From assembly GCF_019175385.1 (NCBI RefSeq), contig NC_083340.1:20100336-20164335 (forward strand): a stretch of DNA of 64,000 nt. The letters run 5' to 3'. This DNA is from Lycium barbarum. Its lineage: Eukaryota; Streptophyta; Magnoliopsida; Solanales; Solanaceae. Both the position numbers and the translations under genes were made by a program. The notes beneath the pieces were generated by a model that was not told the DNA's origin, did not search any database, and worked only from the letters and a program-made list of their open reading frames with translations. Of the stretch, positions 22,862 to 34,409 are shown piece by piece. Numbering within the stretch: the stretch's first letter is position 1; each line of letters opens with the position of its first letter.

Positions 22862-24814
22862 ACATCTGATATCTGAAACACACTGATTCAATTGGAGGCA
22901 TATACTATATTGAGTTATGTTTCATTTGTAGCTAAGGTCTTACTCATTGAGTTTGTTCTGAATATTGTTGCTGCAGTTGTTGCCAGGATCCTTCTTCAAA
23001 CATTTTAAACCAAGATGTGATATTATCTTGTTACAGTTTTTCTATGCACAAATACTCATCCACCCCTCTTCTTCTTTGCATAACTTGGGGAATTCTCAAA
23101 TCCCAAATGCCAATGAGATGCTGCTGAATTCGAGACTAATTACTCCTGTCTTTGGATGGGCCAACTGTTGTAGTCCTTTAAGCTAAACGATGCACTTAGT
23201 TCTAGCACTTTGCTGAGTTTGCTGTTTTGTAAAAAAAAAAATAAAAAAAAAAATGCTGAACCTCAAAACTCATTTTGCTATTGATATCTTGTGAGGTAAA
23301 GGAAATGGATGCTATGCTTGTGGATGAAGTCCCTGTTATGCTCAAAATACTCTCTTGTGTTGCTGCTTTATTGCTATTCGATGTGGCTGCCTCTCGTGAT
23401 TGCTTGCTGCTGCAATAATATGACTGAGGTGCTGGTGCTACATTGATGTGCATCTGCTGGATTTTCTTCGCCAAACAGCTGCTGCTTATGGCTACCTACA
23501 ACTGCTTTTGTTGCTTCATCTCGCTGCTATCTAGCAGCTGCCATCTGTGGCTGTTTATTGCTACTGTTTTTTGTTGCTTGCTGTTGTATGTTAATCATCA
23601 ATTGCTGTCTTTGATTCTAGGAGAAATAATACTTGAGCCGAAACTGCACTTTAAAGCAAACAAATGCTTCATTTGAGCTGTTATATTCGATAAACTATTG
23701 CTGCATTTCAATGAGTTTGTCGTTATACTCTATGTGCTACATCTTTAATAAATATATGAGCTTGGAGTTATCTTCTGATTGATGCCTATTCCATTCCATC
23801 CATTTAAGTTTATCTCCAAATGATCAATATTATTACTTATACAAATAGGAATATCATTATTAAAAGTTCTTTCTACTATTTTATTGGCATAAATCTATAG
23901 ATATGGGCGAGAGAATACAGGAAGGACAAAAAGGATTAGATATTGTTTACTATTGTCTCATAAGGGAAATGCAATAGCAGTCTACTTTCTCTGCTATATT
24001 CACTGCCACTGACAAGCATTCACAGTCTTATCAATCGGCCTTTAATCCCTCTGCTTCATTTTTTGGGTTTCTTTTCACTGACTAACGGACGAAATTAAAT
24101 GATTGTATCACACGGAACTGACAATATCTACGGAGATTAAGATAAAGATAAGACAAAATTTAAAAAACTTAGATGCTTACACATCGCGTACAGTTACAGT
24201 TGAATGTCGGGGAAGGTATGATAAGATTAATTTTTAAGCTTTATATATAAATTGAAGGATCCATTCCTATAAGAGAAACTCTCAGTGTGATGACAGACGG
24301 TTGGAAATTGTTTTAGGCTGCAAAGTGGAATTTCAAGTATTGATATAATTCTGAACGATATGATCTGGGATAAGTCTCAGGATTGTTTTACATTGTGTCA
24401 CCTTTTATGTATTTTGGTTAATTGTCTTATCAATGTGTTCGCTTTTGTTATTTCAATGAAACTGGGCCTTTTATTTTTTTCAAACTCAAGTGTCTCAATT
24501 AAATGGCTTGGATCCCTCTATCATAATCTCGAATATGTGGCGTTAGGCCTACCTCTGGCATAAAGAGGTCCCTACATCTTAGGACGTGTCATTAATGTCT
24601 ATGTTATAAACTTTGTAAGTCATTTGCTGGCTTACTTGCTAAGTGATTTACTGGAATTTATTTGTGCTATGCTCGCTCTTGAATTTACTTGCGATTACTG
24701 GATGCTAAGAGAATTATTTGAACTTATTCTCTACTTGTTTAGTTTTAATTCTTTAGAGGTTGCCTAGCATTGAACATTGGTTTGGCTGCGAATCTGCATT
24801 ACGGACGAAATACA

Positions 24815-26357
24815 ATGGCAAAAAGATTTGAATCATTCAACATCGGTGTGGGATTGGTGCAAGCGCAAAATGAGGATAGCGAGAAGAATGTGGTACAAAG
24901 AAGCGTGTTGGTCAATTTGGAAAATACCTTTAGCCTTCTTCCTAGCACAAGTTCAGCTTCCAGCTTAACCCAAAACATTTCCTTCACTATTTCTCCTCAC
25001 CCAGCTCCTACATATATACCGCCAAGATACTCTATTAAACCAGAAGCTTTGCAAGTCACGTTGATGCCTAACGTCCAAAAGCCTGCACTTGCAGCACCCT
25101 TCACAGAAAACCAGCAAAATCAGCTAGCGGTATGCCCATACAAGAGATTGAGAAATGAAACGAATGCAATCAATTGGGATGACTCGGATAGAGAGCTCCA
25201 CAATTTAAGGAGAATTGTCGAAGAAGAGATGCGGGCAAGAAATGTCCAAAGCTTAAGATATGAAAGCTTGTGCATGCTTCCAAATGTTGAGTTGCCGCCA
25301 GGATTCAAAGTGCCAAAATTCAACACCTTCAATGGCAGAGGAAATCCTATTACGCACTTGAAGGACTATTGTAGCAGATTAATGGGAATTGGACAAGATG
25401 AAGCCATACGAATGAAATTGTTCATTCAGAGCCTATCAGGGTTAGCATTAGATTGGTACACAGAACAAGACTTTCGCAAATGGTACACATGGGAGGACAT
25501 GGCCCGCGACTTTGTAGAACATTTCAAATTTAACATCGGGGTTAGTCCGAACCTTTATGATATGCTTGAGATAGAAAGAATGCCACACGAGTCTTTTCAG
25601 GAATATGCCATCCGATGGAGATTGGAAGCTTCAAAGATATGCCCTCCATTGCCCGAGAATGAGTTGATTTCAACTTTAATCCACATGCAAAAAAGGCATA
25701 TATTATGAAAAGTTGTTATGTGCATGGTTACGTGACTTTTCTGATCAAATTGGAAAGCAAGTAGAAGCGGGCATTCGAGCAGGGAGAATTGTTGACACTT
25801 CATCAGTACAAGCAACTTTTCAAGCTGAGACATTCAACAACTTGCAAGGCAAAAAGAGAGAAACCGACTCAGCTGTCGGGTCTACATATCAGCTGCAATC
25901 ACGACAGAACTATCAAGTTTCACGTGATCATATATCTCTTCATCAACGAGGCTTTCAATATCAACCCGATCAAGCACAGTTTAGCTTACGACAGTCAGAG
26001 CACGTAAAATTCCGCATTTTTACTCCTCTTGAAGAGTCATTAACCAGCATATTTGAGAGAGTGAAAGCTAAGGGACTTCTGAAGCCAAAGAAAGGATGGA
26101 TCCCTAAAAGCCTACCGCCAGATTTTGATTGGTCCAAGAGTTGTGCTTACCACTCTAATATTCCAGGTCATGACACAGAAAATTGCCCGGCACTTAAGCA
26201 TAAGATCCAGAACATGGTCGAAAAGGATAAGATAAGTGTGCAACAAAATAAATTGTGCGACAATGATGGCCCTCCAGTTGCAAATGCAATCATTGTTACC
26301 GGTGATCCATCAAAATTGGCACCGAGACATTTGAAAAGGAAGCGTGGAACTAAGTAA
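24815..26357 (+). pseudogene. Gag of the Tat-like derivative (one frameshift)
   Basis: Likely start MAKRFESFNIGVGL at 24815. The core follows: PPGFKVPKFNTFNGRGNPIT, LSGLALDWYTEQDF, WEDMARDFVEHFKFNIG and ERMPHESFQEYAIRWR, a retrotransposon gag (capsid-like) domain. The frame ends at 25708 and continues in another frame from 25713 (DFSDQIGKQVEAGIRAGRIV), so one small indel breaks it near 25700. The C-terminal part has CAYHSNIPGHDTENCPALK, a zinc-knuckle-like C-H-H-C pattern usual in this lineage. The stop is at 26355-26357. The gag core missing from the surrounding element is present here. Confidence 0.85.
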
Positions 26358-26997
26358 GATGATTGAAAGGATCTACTGTCACTAGCATTCTCCACCCACT
26401 TGCCTCATGGTCAACTTTCCTTCTTGTAATTTTTGCTAAAGCTTTTGTATGAACTACTTTTGACCTGATTCCTTCGGGATAAGTAGGCAGTCCATTCTTG
26501 GACACGGTCTTAATATAGTGAAAAATTCCATTTTTCCCACGAAGCAATACTGGGGCAGCTTTGCAAATGGCCTATCATTATTCGACAAAAGCATGAATCG
26601 AAATCTCGAGCAATAATATTAGCGTCACCAGATTGTTGCAATGACATCACCTCAAGAAATGCAGATTCAACGCCAAAGCTTTGGTGTTCAATGCAAGGCA
26701 ACCATTTTATTTTACACTAACAAATCTTCTTTGAGTAACGCAGGGGCATATTTTAGCTATTTTTGAAGGATATCGCACAGTATCAAGTCGGCAATTGCAA
26801 GATTCAGATAGGGCAAAGGGCAAAGTCAACTTAATACTAATTAAATTTGAAACTTACAAATTTCTTTGAGTGCAGGAACTTTTTTAGATGCAAATTTTGG
26901 CAGGGTAGAAGGTCCCCAAATCTTCGGCATTACATCATGAATATTTTCTACTGCAAATTACGCACTGCGTCAAACTCATCTCACCGCATACAAATAA
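26358..26997 (+). other. Site of the pol deletion and start of the 3' UTR
   Basis: After the gag stop there is no protease, RT, RNase H or integrase. Instead, at about 26465, the sequence reads gattccttcgggataagtag, the counterpart of the ggatacgtaggcag words that follow integrase in the older element. Almost all of pol has therefore been lost between these points. Short minus-strand ORFs (26168-26701) are not convincing. Confidence 0.6.
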
Positions 26998-27235
26998 AGC
27001 ACCGCAAAAGCTCAATATCCTCCTATACCAGAAACTGGGACAATTTTAAGGGCATCACCGCAAAAGCTCAATATCCTCCTATACCAGAAACTGGGACAAA
27101 TTTTAAGGGCATCACCGCAAAAGCTCAATATCCTCCTATACCAGAAACCGGGACAGTTTTAAGGGGCATCATCGCAAAACGACACCCTCTTATGCGAGTA
27201 ACTGGGACAATTTTTAAGGGCATCATCGCAAGCGA
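26998..27235 (+). repeat. Tandem array, unit about 60 bp, four copies
   Basis: The unit contains caccgcaaaagctcaatatc, ctcctataccagaaactggg and acaattttaagggcat. Copies start near 26998, 27054, 27114 and 27173; the last is diverged. The 168-aa ORF across it reflects a unit length close to a multiple of three. Confidence 0.9.
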
Positions 27236-27479
27236 CATCGAGAAACATGAAAGAGAATATGGCCAACAGAGTTATCAGGCAAAAAGAAGACTTGGGAGAA
27301 AGGACGCTCACTTTGTTTCACGGTTCCCAAGTCGCAGAAGCCAAAATATATAATGTTTGCAGCCTTGCAAGGATTGCACGTCGAACGGTTTGATCTTTAT
27401 TATAACAATTATGCCTCTCGAGTATCAATAATTTGCGAGATTCGCAACAAATTAATGCTTGAGTCTTGCAAATGATTTT

Positions 27480-27850
27480 TCAAACGTGTCGACGCACAAA
27501 TATTATTGCTTTCAAATGCTCTCAAATGCACTGCGCATGCACTACTATTTTAAATACCACACACTGCTGCTTTAAATTCCCCGCACTGCATGCACTATTA
27601 TTTTTAATACCACGCACTGCATATGCACTATTGCTTTAAATTCCCCGCACTGCATGCACTACTATTTTAAATACCACGCACTGCTGCTTTAAATTCCCCG
27701 CACTGCATGCACTATTATTTTTAACACAACGCACTGCATATGCACTATTGCTTTAAACTCCCCGCACTGCATGCACTACTATTTTAAATACCACGCACTG
27801 CATACGCACTACTGTTTTCAAATGCCCCGCGCTGCAAAAGCAACCAGACC
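27480..27850 (+). repeat. Tandem array with a higher-order unit of about 118 bp
   Basis: Words gcatgcactactattttaaa, taccacgcactgctgcttta and aattccccgcactgcatgca alternate. The first recurs at about 27534, 27656 and 27770. The 5' edge (tcaaatgcactgcgcatgca) matches the reverse complement of the short repeat in the older element (10500-10640), so both grew from a common seed. Confidence 0.85.
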
Positions 27851-27914
27851 TGCATTACATTATTACTTTCAAATGCCCTGCCAAGGCACATCATCATTAT
27901 TCGCAAAAGCACCA

Positions 27915-28530
27915 CATTTGGGCTTGTCCGCCTTTAAAATGACATTAGGCTTGTCCGCCTTTAATAGGACATTTTAGGCTCATCCGCCTTTAATAGGACA
28001 TTTTAGGCTCTTCCGCCTTTAATAGGACATTTTAGGCCCGTCCGCCTTTAACAGGACATTTAGGCCCGTCCGCCTTTAACAGGACATTTAGGCTTGTCCG
28101 CCTTTAATAGGACATTTAGGCTTGTCCGCCTTTAATTGGACATTTTGGGCTTGTCCGCCTTTAATAGGACATTTTAGGCTCGTCCGCCTTTAATAGGACA
28201 TTTTAGGCCCGTCCGCCTTTAACAGGACATTTAGGCCCGTCCGCCTTTAACAGGACATTTAGGCTTGTCCGCCTTTAATAGGACATTTAGGCTTGTCCAC
28301 CTTTAATTGGACATTTGGGCTTGTCCGCCTTTAATATGACATTAGTCTTGTCCGCCTTTAATTGGACATTTAGGCTTGTCCACCTTTAATTGGACATTTA
28401 GGCTTGTCCACCTTTAATTGGACATTTGGGCTTGTCCGCCTTTAATATGACATTAGTCTTGTCCGCCTTTAATTGGACGTTTTAGGCTAGTCCGCCTTTA
28501 ATAGGACATTTTAAGCTCGTTCGCCTTTAT
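27915..28530 (+). repeat. Tandem array, unit 27-29 bp, roughly 20 copies
   Basis: The unit is ggcttgtccgcctttaatag followed by gacatttta, with a few variants (cttgtccacc, cccgtccgcc). Blocks of two or three successive variants are themselves duplicated (27960-28140 resembles 28140-28310), showing segmental amplification. Confidence 0.95.
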
Positions 28531-30083
28531 ATATTGCCTGGGCCATGCACCGCCCTTTTAAATTTCTGCATAAGGCTGTGCACCGCCTTTCACATGATGC
28601 ATGGGCTGCGCACCGCCTTTTGCATCGTTTCCATATATTGCCTGGGCCATGCACCGCCCTTTAAAATTTTCACATAAGGCTGCGCACCGCCTTTCATATG
28701 ATGCATGGGCTGCGCACCGCCCTTTTCATCGCTTTCATATATTGCCTGGGCCATGCACCGCCCTTTTAAATTTCTGCATAAGGCTGTGCACCACCTTTTA
28801 TATGATGCATGGGCCGCGCACCGCCCTTTGCATCGCTTTCATATATTGCCTGGGCCATGCACCGCCCTTTTAAATTTCTGCATAAGGCTGTGCACCGCCT
28901 TTCATATGATGCATGGGCTGCGCACCGCCCTTTGCATCGCTTTCATATATTGCCTGGGCCATGCACCGCCCTTTTTAATTTTCGCATAAGGCTGAGCACC
29001 GCCTCTCATATGATGCATGGGCTGCGCACCGCCCTTTGCATCACTTTCATATATTGCCTGGGCCATGCACCGCCCTTCTAATTTTCCGCATAAGGCTGTG
29101 CACCGCCTTTCATATGATGCATGGGCTGCGCACCGCCCTTTGCATCGCTTTCATATATTGCATGGGCCATGCACCGCCCTTATAAATTTCTGCATAAGGC
29201 TGTGCACCGCCTTTCATATGATGCATGGGCTGCGCACCGCCCTTTGCATCGCTTTCATATATTGCCTGGGCCATGCACCGCCCTTTTTAATTTCTGCATA
29301 AGGCTGTGCACCGCCTTTCATATATTACATGGGCCATGCACCGCCCTTTTTAAATTTTTGCATAAGGCTGTGCACCGCCTTTCATATGATGCATGGGCTG
29401 CGCACCGCCCTTTGTATCGCTTTCATATATTGCCTGGGCCATGCACCGCCCTTTTGAATTTCTGCATAAGGCTGTGCACCGCCTTTCATATGATGCATGG
29501 GCTGCGCACCGCCCTTTGCATCTCTTTCATATATTGCCTGGGCCATGCACCGCCCTTTTAAATTTCTGCATAAGGCTGTGCACCGCCTTTCACATGATGC
29601 ATGGGCTGCGCACCGCCTTTTGCATCGTTTCCATATATTGCCTGGGCCATGCACCGCCCTTTAAAATTTTCGCATAAGGCTGCGCACCGCCTTTCATATG
29701 ATGCATGGGCCGCGCACCGCCCTTTGCATCGCTTTCATATATTACTTGGGCCATGCACCGCCCTTTAAAATTTTCGCATAAGGCTGCGCACCGCCTTTCA
29801 TATGATGCATGGGCCGCGCACCGCTCTTTGCATCGCTTTCATATATTACTTGGGCCGTGCACCGCCCTTTAAAATTTTCGCATAAGGCTGCGCACCGCCC
29901 TTTGCATCGCTTTCATATATTTCTTGGGCCATGCACAGCCCTTTAAAATTTTCGCATAAGGCTGCGCACCACCGCCTTTCATGTTGCATGGGCTGCGCAC
30001 CACCGCCTTTCATGTTGCATGGGCTGCGCACCGCCCTTTGTAGTTTCTGCATAAGGCTGCGCATCGCCCTTTGAAAAAATTCT
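28531..30083 (+). repeat. Tandem array, unit about 104 bp, about 13-15 copies
   Basis: Each unit reads atattgcctgggccatgcac, a short A/T spacer, gcataaggctgtgcaccgcc, tttcatatgatgcatgggct, gcgcaccgccctttgcatcg. Copies begin near 28531, 28635, 28739, 28844, 28948, 29052 and onward. One unit near 29264-29329 is shortened to about 65 bp, and units after 29700 are more diverged. Each unit holds three related gggc(c/t)-gcaccgcc sub-blocks, so it arose from a shorter repeat. Overlapping ORFs of 90-146 aa on both strands are by-products. Confidence 0.95.
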
Positions 30084-30666
30084 GCATAAGACATCGCACC
30101 GCACCTGCCCTGTCTTATTATTATTTTCAAATGCCCTGCATGCGCTCGCAGCCGCATTTCACCGCACTTGCATCACTTTACTTCAATATTTATTTGTTAC
30201 TGACTATTTTTATCTAGTTTAAAGTTTCGCAGGAGCTTTAGCGCAACGTGGAACTATTTCTTCGGCAGCGAACTGGGGCAATACGTCGGGAAGGATAAGC
30301 AAACTTCCGACAAGGGTCAATGATCTACCTCGAACACTCGGTTCCAATTCCAAATATCCCGCCCGCATTCCAGCACACTCAATTTTCAGAGTTCTATCAC
30401 AATACCCAGTGTCATCATAACTCGACACTGGGACAATATTTTGCAAAGATGCACACCAATCGTAATTTGCCAGTCATAAGTGTCGTAGACATCCCAGAAC
30501 TACACTCGACCTGATTCTCGTGCAGCCCGAGATATGTAGGCAACTCAGAGACCGGAGTTCGGTCATAATCCTTTCAAGTTTCCCTTAGCCGGGACAAAAT
30601 AGGCTACTAAGTCAACGTCTTTGCCCGACAACTCTTTTCATCATTACCGGGCAAAGAGGGACAAGT
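30084..30666 (+). other. 3' end of the Tat-like derivative and polypurine tract
   Basis: No gene. The part around 30220-30330 matches the older element's 3' UTR. gggcaaagagggacaag at about 30649-30665 lies directly before the LTR and is the likely polypurine tract. Confidence 0.7.
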
Positions 30667-33383
30667 TGTTGACACCCAATTTTGTCCCACCTTTCCTCCA
30701 AAATACCTATTTTTCGCTTCTAATATTTTGGCAACTTTAAAAAATAATTATCTGCATTTTTACTATAATTAGCTTTTGTTAATACCGGCATTTCATTATC
30801 CTGTCATTTACTACCGTCATTACTACCATTATTATTATTATTATTATTATTTGTTACTATTTTTTATTATTATTACTAGTATTGTCATAATTATCATTTC
30901 AGCATTTTTTACCATCTTACGCACACGCATCGCATTTATCTTCGCATAATTAGATAACAGCATTTACTTACTGTTGAATTTCAAATATTATTGAACTGCT
31001 ATTATGACGGCATATAATTTATTATCCGAGTATTAGTAATTTCACATTTTATATTAAGTAATTTAAATTGGTCTTTTATTTAAATATAGTAGCCCAATCA
31101 ACTCATAAACATTTTTTAGACCAGTCCATGTTTTATTACACTAGCCCATTCATTTAATACCCAGTCCAAAATAAACTGATCCAGCCCAATCCCTTCTTCA
31201 ACAAAAGAAAAGAACCCCTAGGGTTCTTTCCCTTCCCATTTTTTTGTCCGCCGCACCTCCCCTCCCCATTTCCTTTCATCTCCTTTTCTCTCTCTCTCTC
31301 CATCACCCGCCCCCATCCTCGCCTGTCCCCCACTCCACTCTCGCTCCACTTTCGTCTGTCACCCCACTCCCGCTGTCCCCCCACGCGTCTGTCACCCCAT
31401 TCCCTCCTTGTTCCCCATGCTTTTCCCTTTCTCGCTTCCTTCAAACAACTATAAAGAAAGGGGAGAGATTGGAAAGAGGGAGGATTTTCGGATTAGTGAA
31501 AACCCCCAAGAACCTGGAGATTTTTCATGAAATTCCCCAAGAACTAAGTTCTCAGCCGCACAAAACCCCCTAAAAATTGAGTCCTTTACCCTGAATTCCA
31601 CAGAAATTGAAAGCTTGCGTTTTGTCGCTAAAAATCCCTTAAGCAAAAAATTTTAATCTTAGCAGTCTTGTTTACTTCTGGGTATTGAGTTTAAAAGTGT
31701 TCGAGCGGATATCGAAGCCCTGCCCCACTTCGCTGCACCCGAAGAAGGTAATTCTCCATTCCCTTTTTTTATTTCTGCTGTATTTTCTGCTGCCCTGTGT
31801 TATTTAGTTATTGTTCTGTGATTCAAGCGTGTTAGGTAAGCTATTTTAGTTTGATAGATAAGCCTGGGCTGGTTTATTTGTGCGATTAAGCATGTTTAAG
31901 TATGATAATATAGTTTGGTTTGCTTAAGTATGTGAGCTACACTTCCTTTAGTGGATTTCAGTTTTAACGGTTTAATACGTGGTCGTGTGTTTATAGGCTA
32001 AGTTCGAGTCATGTTTAGCTAGATATGCTTCCGCGTATGGTTAATTCATTTTTATATCGTTTAAACCATGTTCTGTGCAGTTCAGTTTCCTGTTTTAGTT
32101 CCTGCATTTTTAGTTATGGTTTATTCGTTGAGTTTCAGCATGAATTAATCTTGTTCCATAGTGGCTCTAGCCGAATCTTGGCCTTTTCCTGCGAAGCACG
32201 AATAGTTTATGGATTTTCTTAATACTCCATATAAGTTTAAAAAATGAGTTTAGTTTAAGTGGACAAACTTATTCCAAAGATTATGGGTTGTCGATCAGGT
32301 ATTCAACAGTATGATCTCATGTTAGTCGCTTAAATGGTTTGCCTCCATGTTTCGTGTTAATGTTTTAAGGTAGTTTGAATTGTTAGTTTCTTGCATATTT
32401 CGCCGCTAGTCCTTATCCCATTATGTATGTGATTCAAGTATAGTAGTGTAGTTCAGAGCGGCTTGAACTTTGATCTTTATTTGTTTGAAGTATTAATCTG
32501 TCAGCAAGTAGATCTATGTAGTATGTTCTGTGTCTAGCTTTAGCCACATTTATCGATTACATACTAATCTTTTTTCTTTTGTTTTTATGCATGACCACCG
32601 CGTGCGAGTCCGAGGAACTCATCTTCTTCCGCATTCGATGTTGGGTCAAAGCCCAACGAAACACTCTATCGAGTCAGCCCCATCAGTTGTGTAAAATGAT
32701 TTTGGGCCGAGGCCCATAACCGCAGCAACAATGCACAACAATTGTCCTGAAATGGGCCGATCCATTTAATTCCTCTCCTCCTCTATTTTATGCTCCGTTG
32801 AGCATTTTGCTTTGGTATTGAATGACTAAAGCTTTGCCTTTTTTCGTTTTCTTAATATTAGATGAATCCTAGCAGATTAGTGGGGATGATGTTAGTAGTA
32901 ACGGATAGTTAAATTAAAGGAGAAACCAATAGTTAGTTCCCTAGTTTTAAGTTCTTATGTTAAAATTATTTAAAGTTTTCTTTTATACAAATTATTATAT
33001 TTTCCCTAAATCTGATTTTAAGTAATATTCTTATATCTTCTTTAAAACCTTAACAACCTTTCCTAGCCCCCTTTTCTTAAAATTCAAAGTACCTTCTTTA
33101 GCATTAATTAATTAACCTAAGTTTGACCGGATAACCGTAGTTAAACGGATTCTAAAGGATGCCTAACCCCTTCCCTTTAGGATAATATAGAACCCTTACT
33201 CAGAATCACATTGGTTAAGCAGACTATTAACAGAGGTTTAGTTTTAACTTTGCCTTAGTTAACCTCTAGGTGTCCTAATTCACCGTTAAATTAATTAGGT
33301 GGCGACTCCTTAAAAACAAAGCATAATAGGAATCTCCAATATGTTGTTCTCCGCTCTAACCCGGGTTAAAATGGGGTATAACA
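30667..33383 (+). repeat. 3' LTR of the Tat-like derivative
   Basis: Copy of 16798-19513 with the same start (tgttgacaccc) and end (gtataaca). I noted about 20 single-base differences and one single-base indel over 2.7 kb. The same GCCCA/telo-box-like block lies at about 31085-31230. Confidence 0.95.
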
Positions 33384-33435
33384 GCTTGGCGACTCTGCTG
33401 GGGAATTTAAAGGTTCTAACCATAACAAACTTAGG
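33384..33435 (+). other. Extra 52 bp of primer site and leader after the 3' LTR
   Basis: The 52 bases after the second LTR equal those after the first (19514-19565), including the primer site and ending in aacaaacttagg. The older element's gag then resumes at caaattag. A normal insertion would show a 5-bp target duplication here; none is seen. Confidence 0.85.
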
Positions 33436-33940
33436 CAAATTAGTAGTGCTTGGATTGATTGTGTGAAGTGAAGGGTTTGAGGGAAAAGGTTGAGGGGCGA
33501 GCGAGTCAATAGGCGAAAAGGATGGTGGGATAATTGCACTCACCCACTTTTCATGGATAGGGGTGTTAAGGGTAATGGATAGGTTGGTAAGGTTTCGAAG
33601 TCGCTCAATTTCACTTTGCATGTTGGCCATTTATTGCATCAATTGGGCGATGAGTTCATTAGCATTTCTTCCCTCCAATGTCTCAGGTTCGTCTCTAGAA
33701 ATGGTGATATGTCCCAAGCCAGTCTGGTTTGATGCTTTCGAATCATTCATGTTGTTGGATGCTCGTGCGTTTGATCTTGTGAAGTACGGGTGATCCGCCA
33801 GTTCGCAGTCAACGCGAATCAACATTTGGGGGAATAATCAAAATAAAAGAAAACCTTCAGAAATGAAGAAAACTATGTTAGTATAGTATGAATGATTGCT
33901 ACTTTAACTAAATAATTTTAATATTTGACAAATAATTTTG
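33436..33940 (-). pseudogene. N-terminal gag region of the Ogre/Tat element (continuation)
   Basis: Two adjacent minus-strand stretches encode DCELADHPYFTRSNARASNN followed by a stop, then MANMQSEIERLRNLTNLSIT and a proline-rich tail ending in NPSTTNL at 33436. The tail continues at 16797 with PPQVKFQQ after a frame change. I infer this is the start of gag in the older element. Confidence 0.6.
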
Positions 33941-34194
33941 AAAGAAGCATATATCACATAGAAAACAAATCACATAGTAAAAGAGAAATCTAGCAATCAT
34001 AGTGCGACCTATTATGCATGGGACCTTTTTTGAGCCAAAGGTAGGCCTAACGCCAAATATTCGAGATTATGATATATTGATCCAAGCCATTAAATTAAGA
34101 CACTTGAGTTTGGAAATAAAAGGCCAAGTTTCATTGAAATAACAAAAACGAGTACATTGATGAGACAATAAACTGAAATACATAAAAGATGGCA

Positions 34195-34409
34195 CAATGT
34201 AAAGACAATCCTAAGACTTGGCCTAGATATTTTGCACTTGATCACGCTGGCGGCGAAAATGAAGATGATGCCCCGTCATTGCTAGGGCCCTACTCCCACA
34301 TTCCCCAAATATTGCATTATATTTGCAATTTGAGCCCACATCTCGGGAGTGACAACCATGGTCCCCAAGAGAGAATGTCTTATTCAAATTGTCTTTCCAA
34401 TTTCCTCGA
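34195..34409 (-). pseudogene. End of ORF1 of the Ogre/Tat element
   Basis: The minus-strand frame continues ORF1 from the far side of the insertion (43574) with EEIGKTI and later TPEMWAQIANIMQYLGNVGV. It then reaches leader-type sequence (33950-34200) homologous to 24360-24560 in the derivative. Several stops are present. Confidence 0.45.

Larger units (their letters stand above)
20122..24345 (+). other. Foreign 4.2-kb block in place of ORF1
   Basis: The older element has ORF1 between the flanking homologies (up to 20121 and from about 24350). Here that interval is unrelated, AT-rich sequence with a small direct repeat (20867-20905 and 20932-20975), an RNase H-like remnant (22180-22552), a proline-rich ORF (22553-22861) and an A-rich tract at 23229-23251. 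It may be a 5'-truncated LINE or a captured gene fragment. The remaining parts show nothing I recognise. Confidence 0.5.
16798..33435 (+). mobile_element. Young Tat-like LTR derivative with gag but no pol, inserted in the Ogre/Tat element
   Basis: Two LTRs of about 2.72 kb (16798-19513 and 30667-33383) differ at about 20 sites by my eye (under 1%), so insertion was recent. Between them: a primer site, leader, a foreign 4.2-kb block, gag (24815-26357), a deleted pol, four tandem arrays and a purine-rich tract. Leader, gag and 3' UTR are homologous to the surrounding minus-strand element. No target duplication is found: 52 bp of leader follow the right LTR before the host sequence resumes. Confidence 0.85.

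Noticed and set aside
27915..28530. CRISPR-like regular repeats
   Set aside because: Units are contiguous without unique spacers and lie in a plant retrotransposon 3' UTR.
28601..29677. Overlapping ORFs of 90-146 aa with repeating MHGLRTALC/MGCAPPF motifs
   Set aside because: They come from the 104-bp tandem array read in several frames and on both strands; the unit length is not a multiple of three and no start context or family is apparent.
16798..33435. Pol genes of the plus-strand derivative on the opposite strand
   Set aside because: The minus-strand pol domains lie outside its LTRs (11571-16160) and belong to the older surrounding element.
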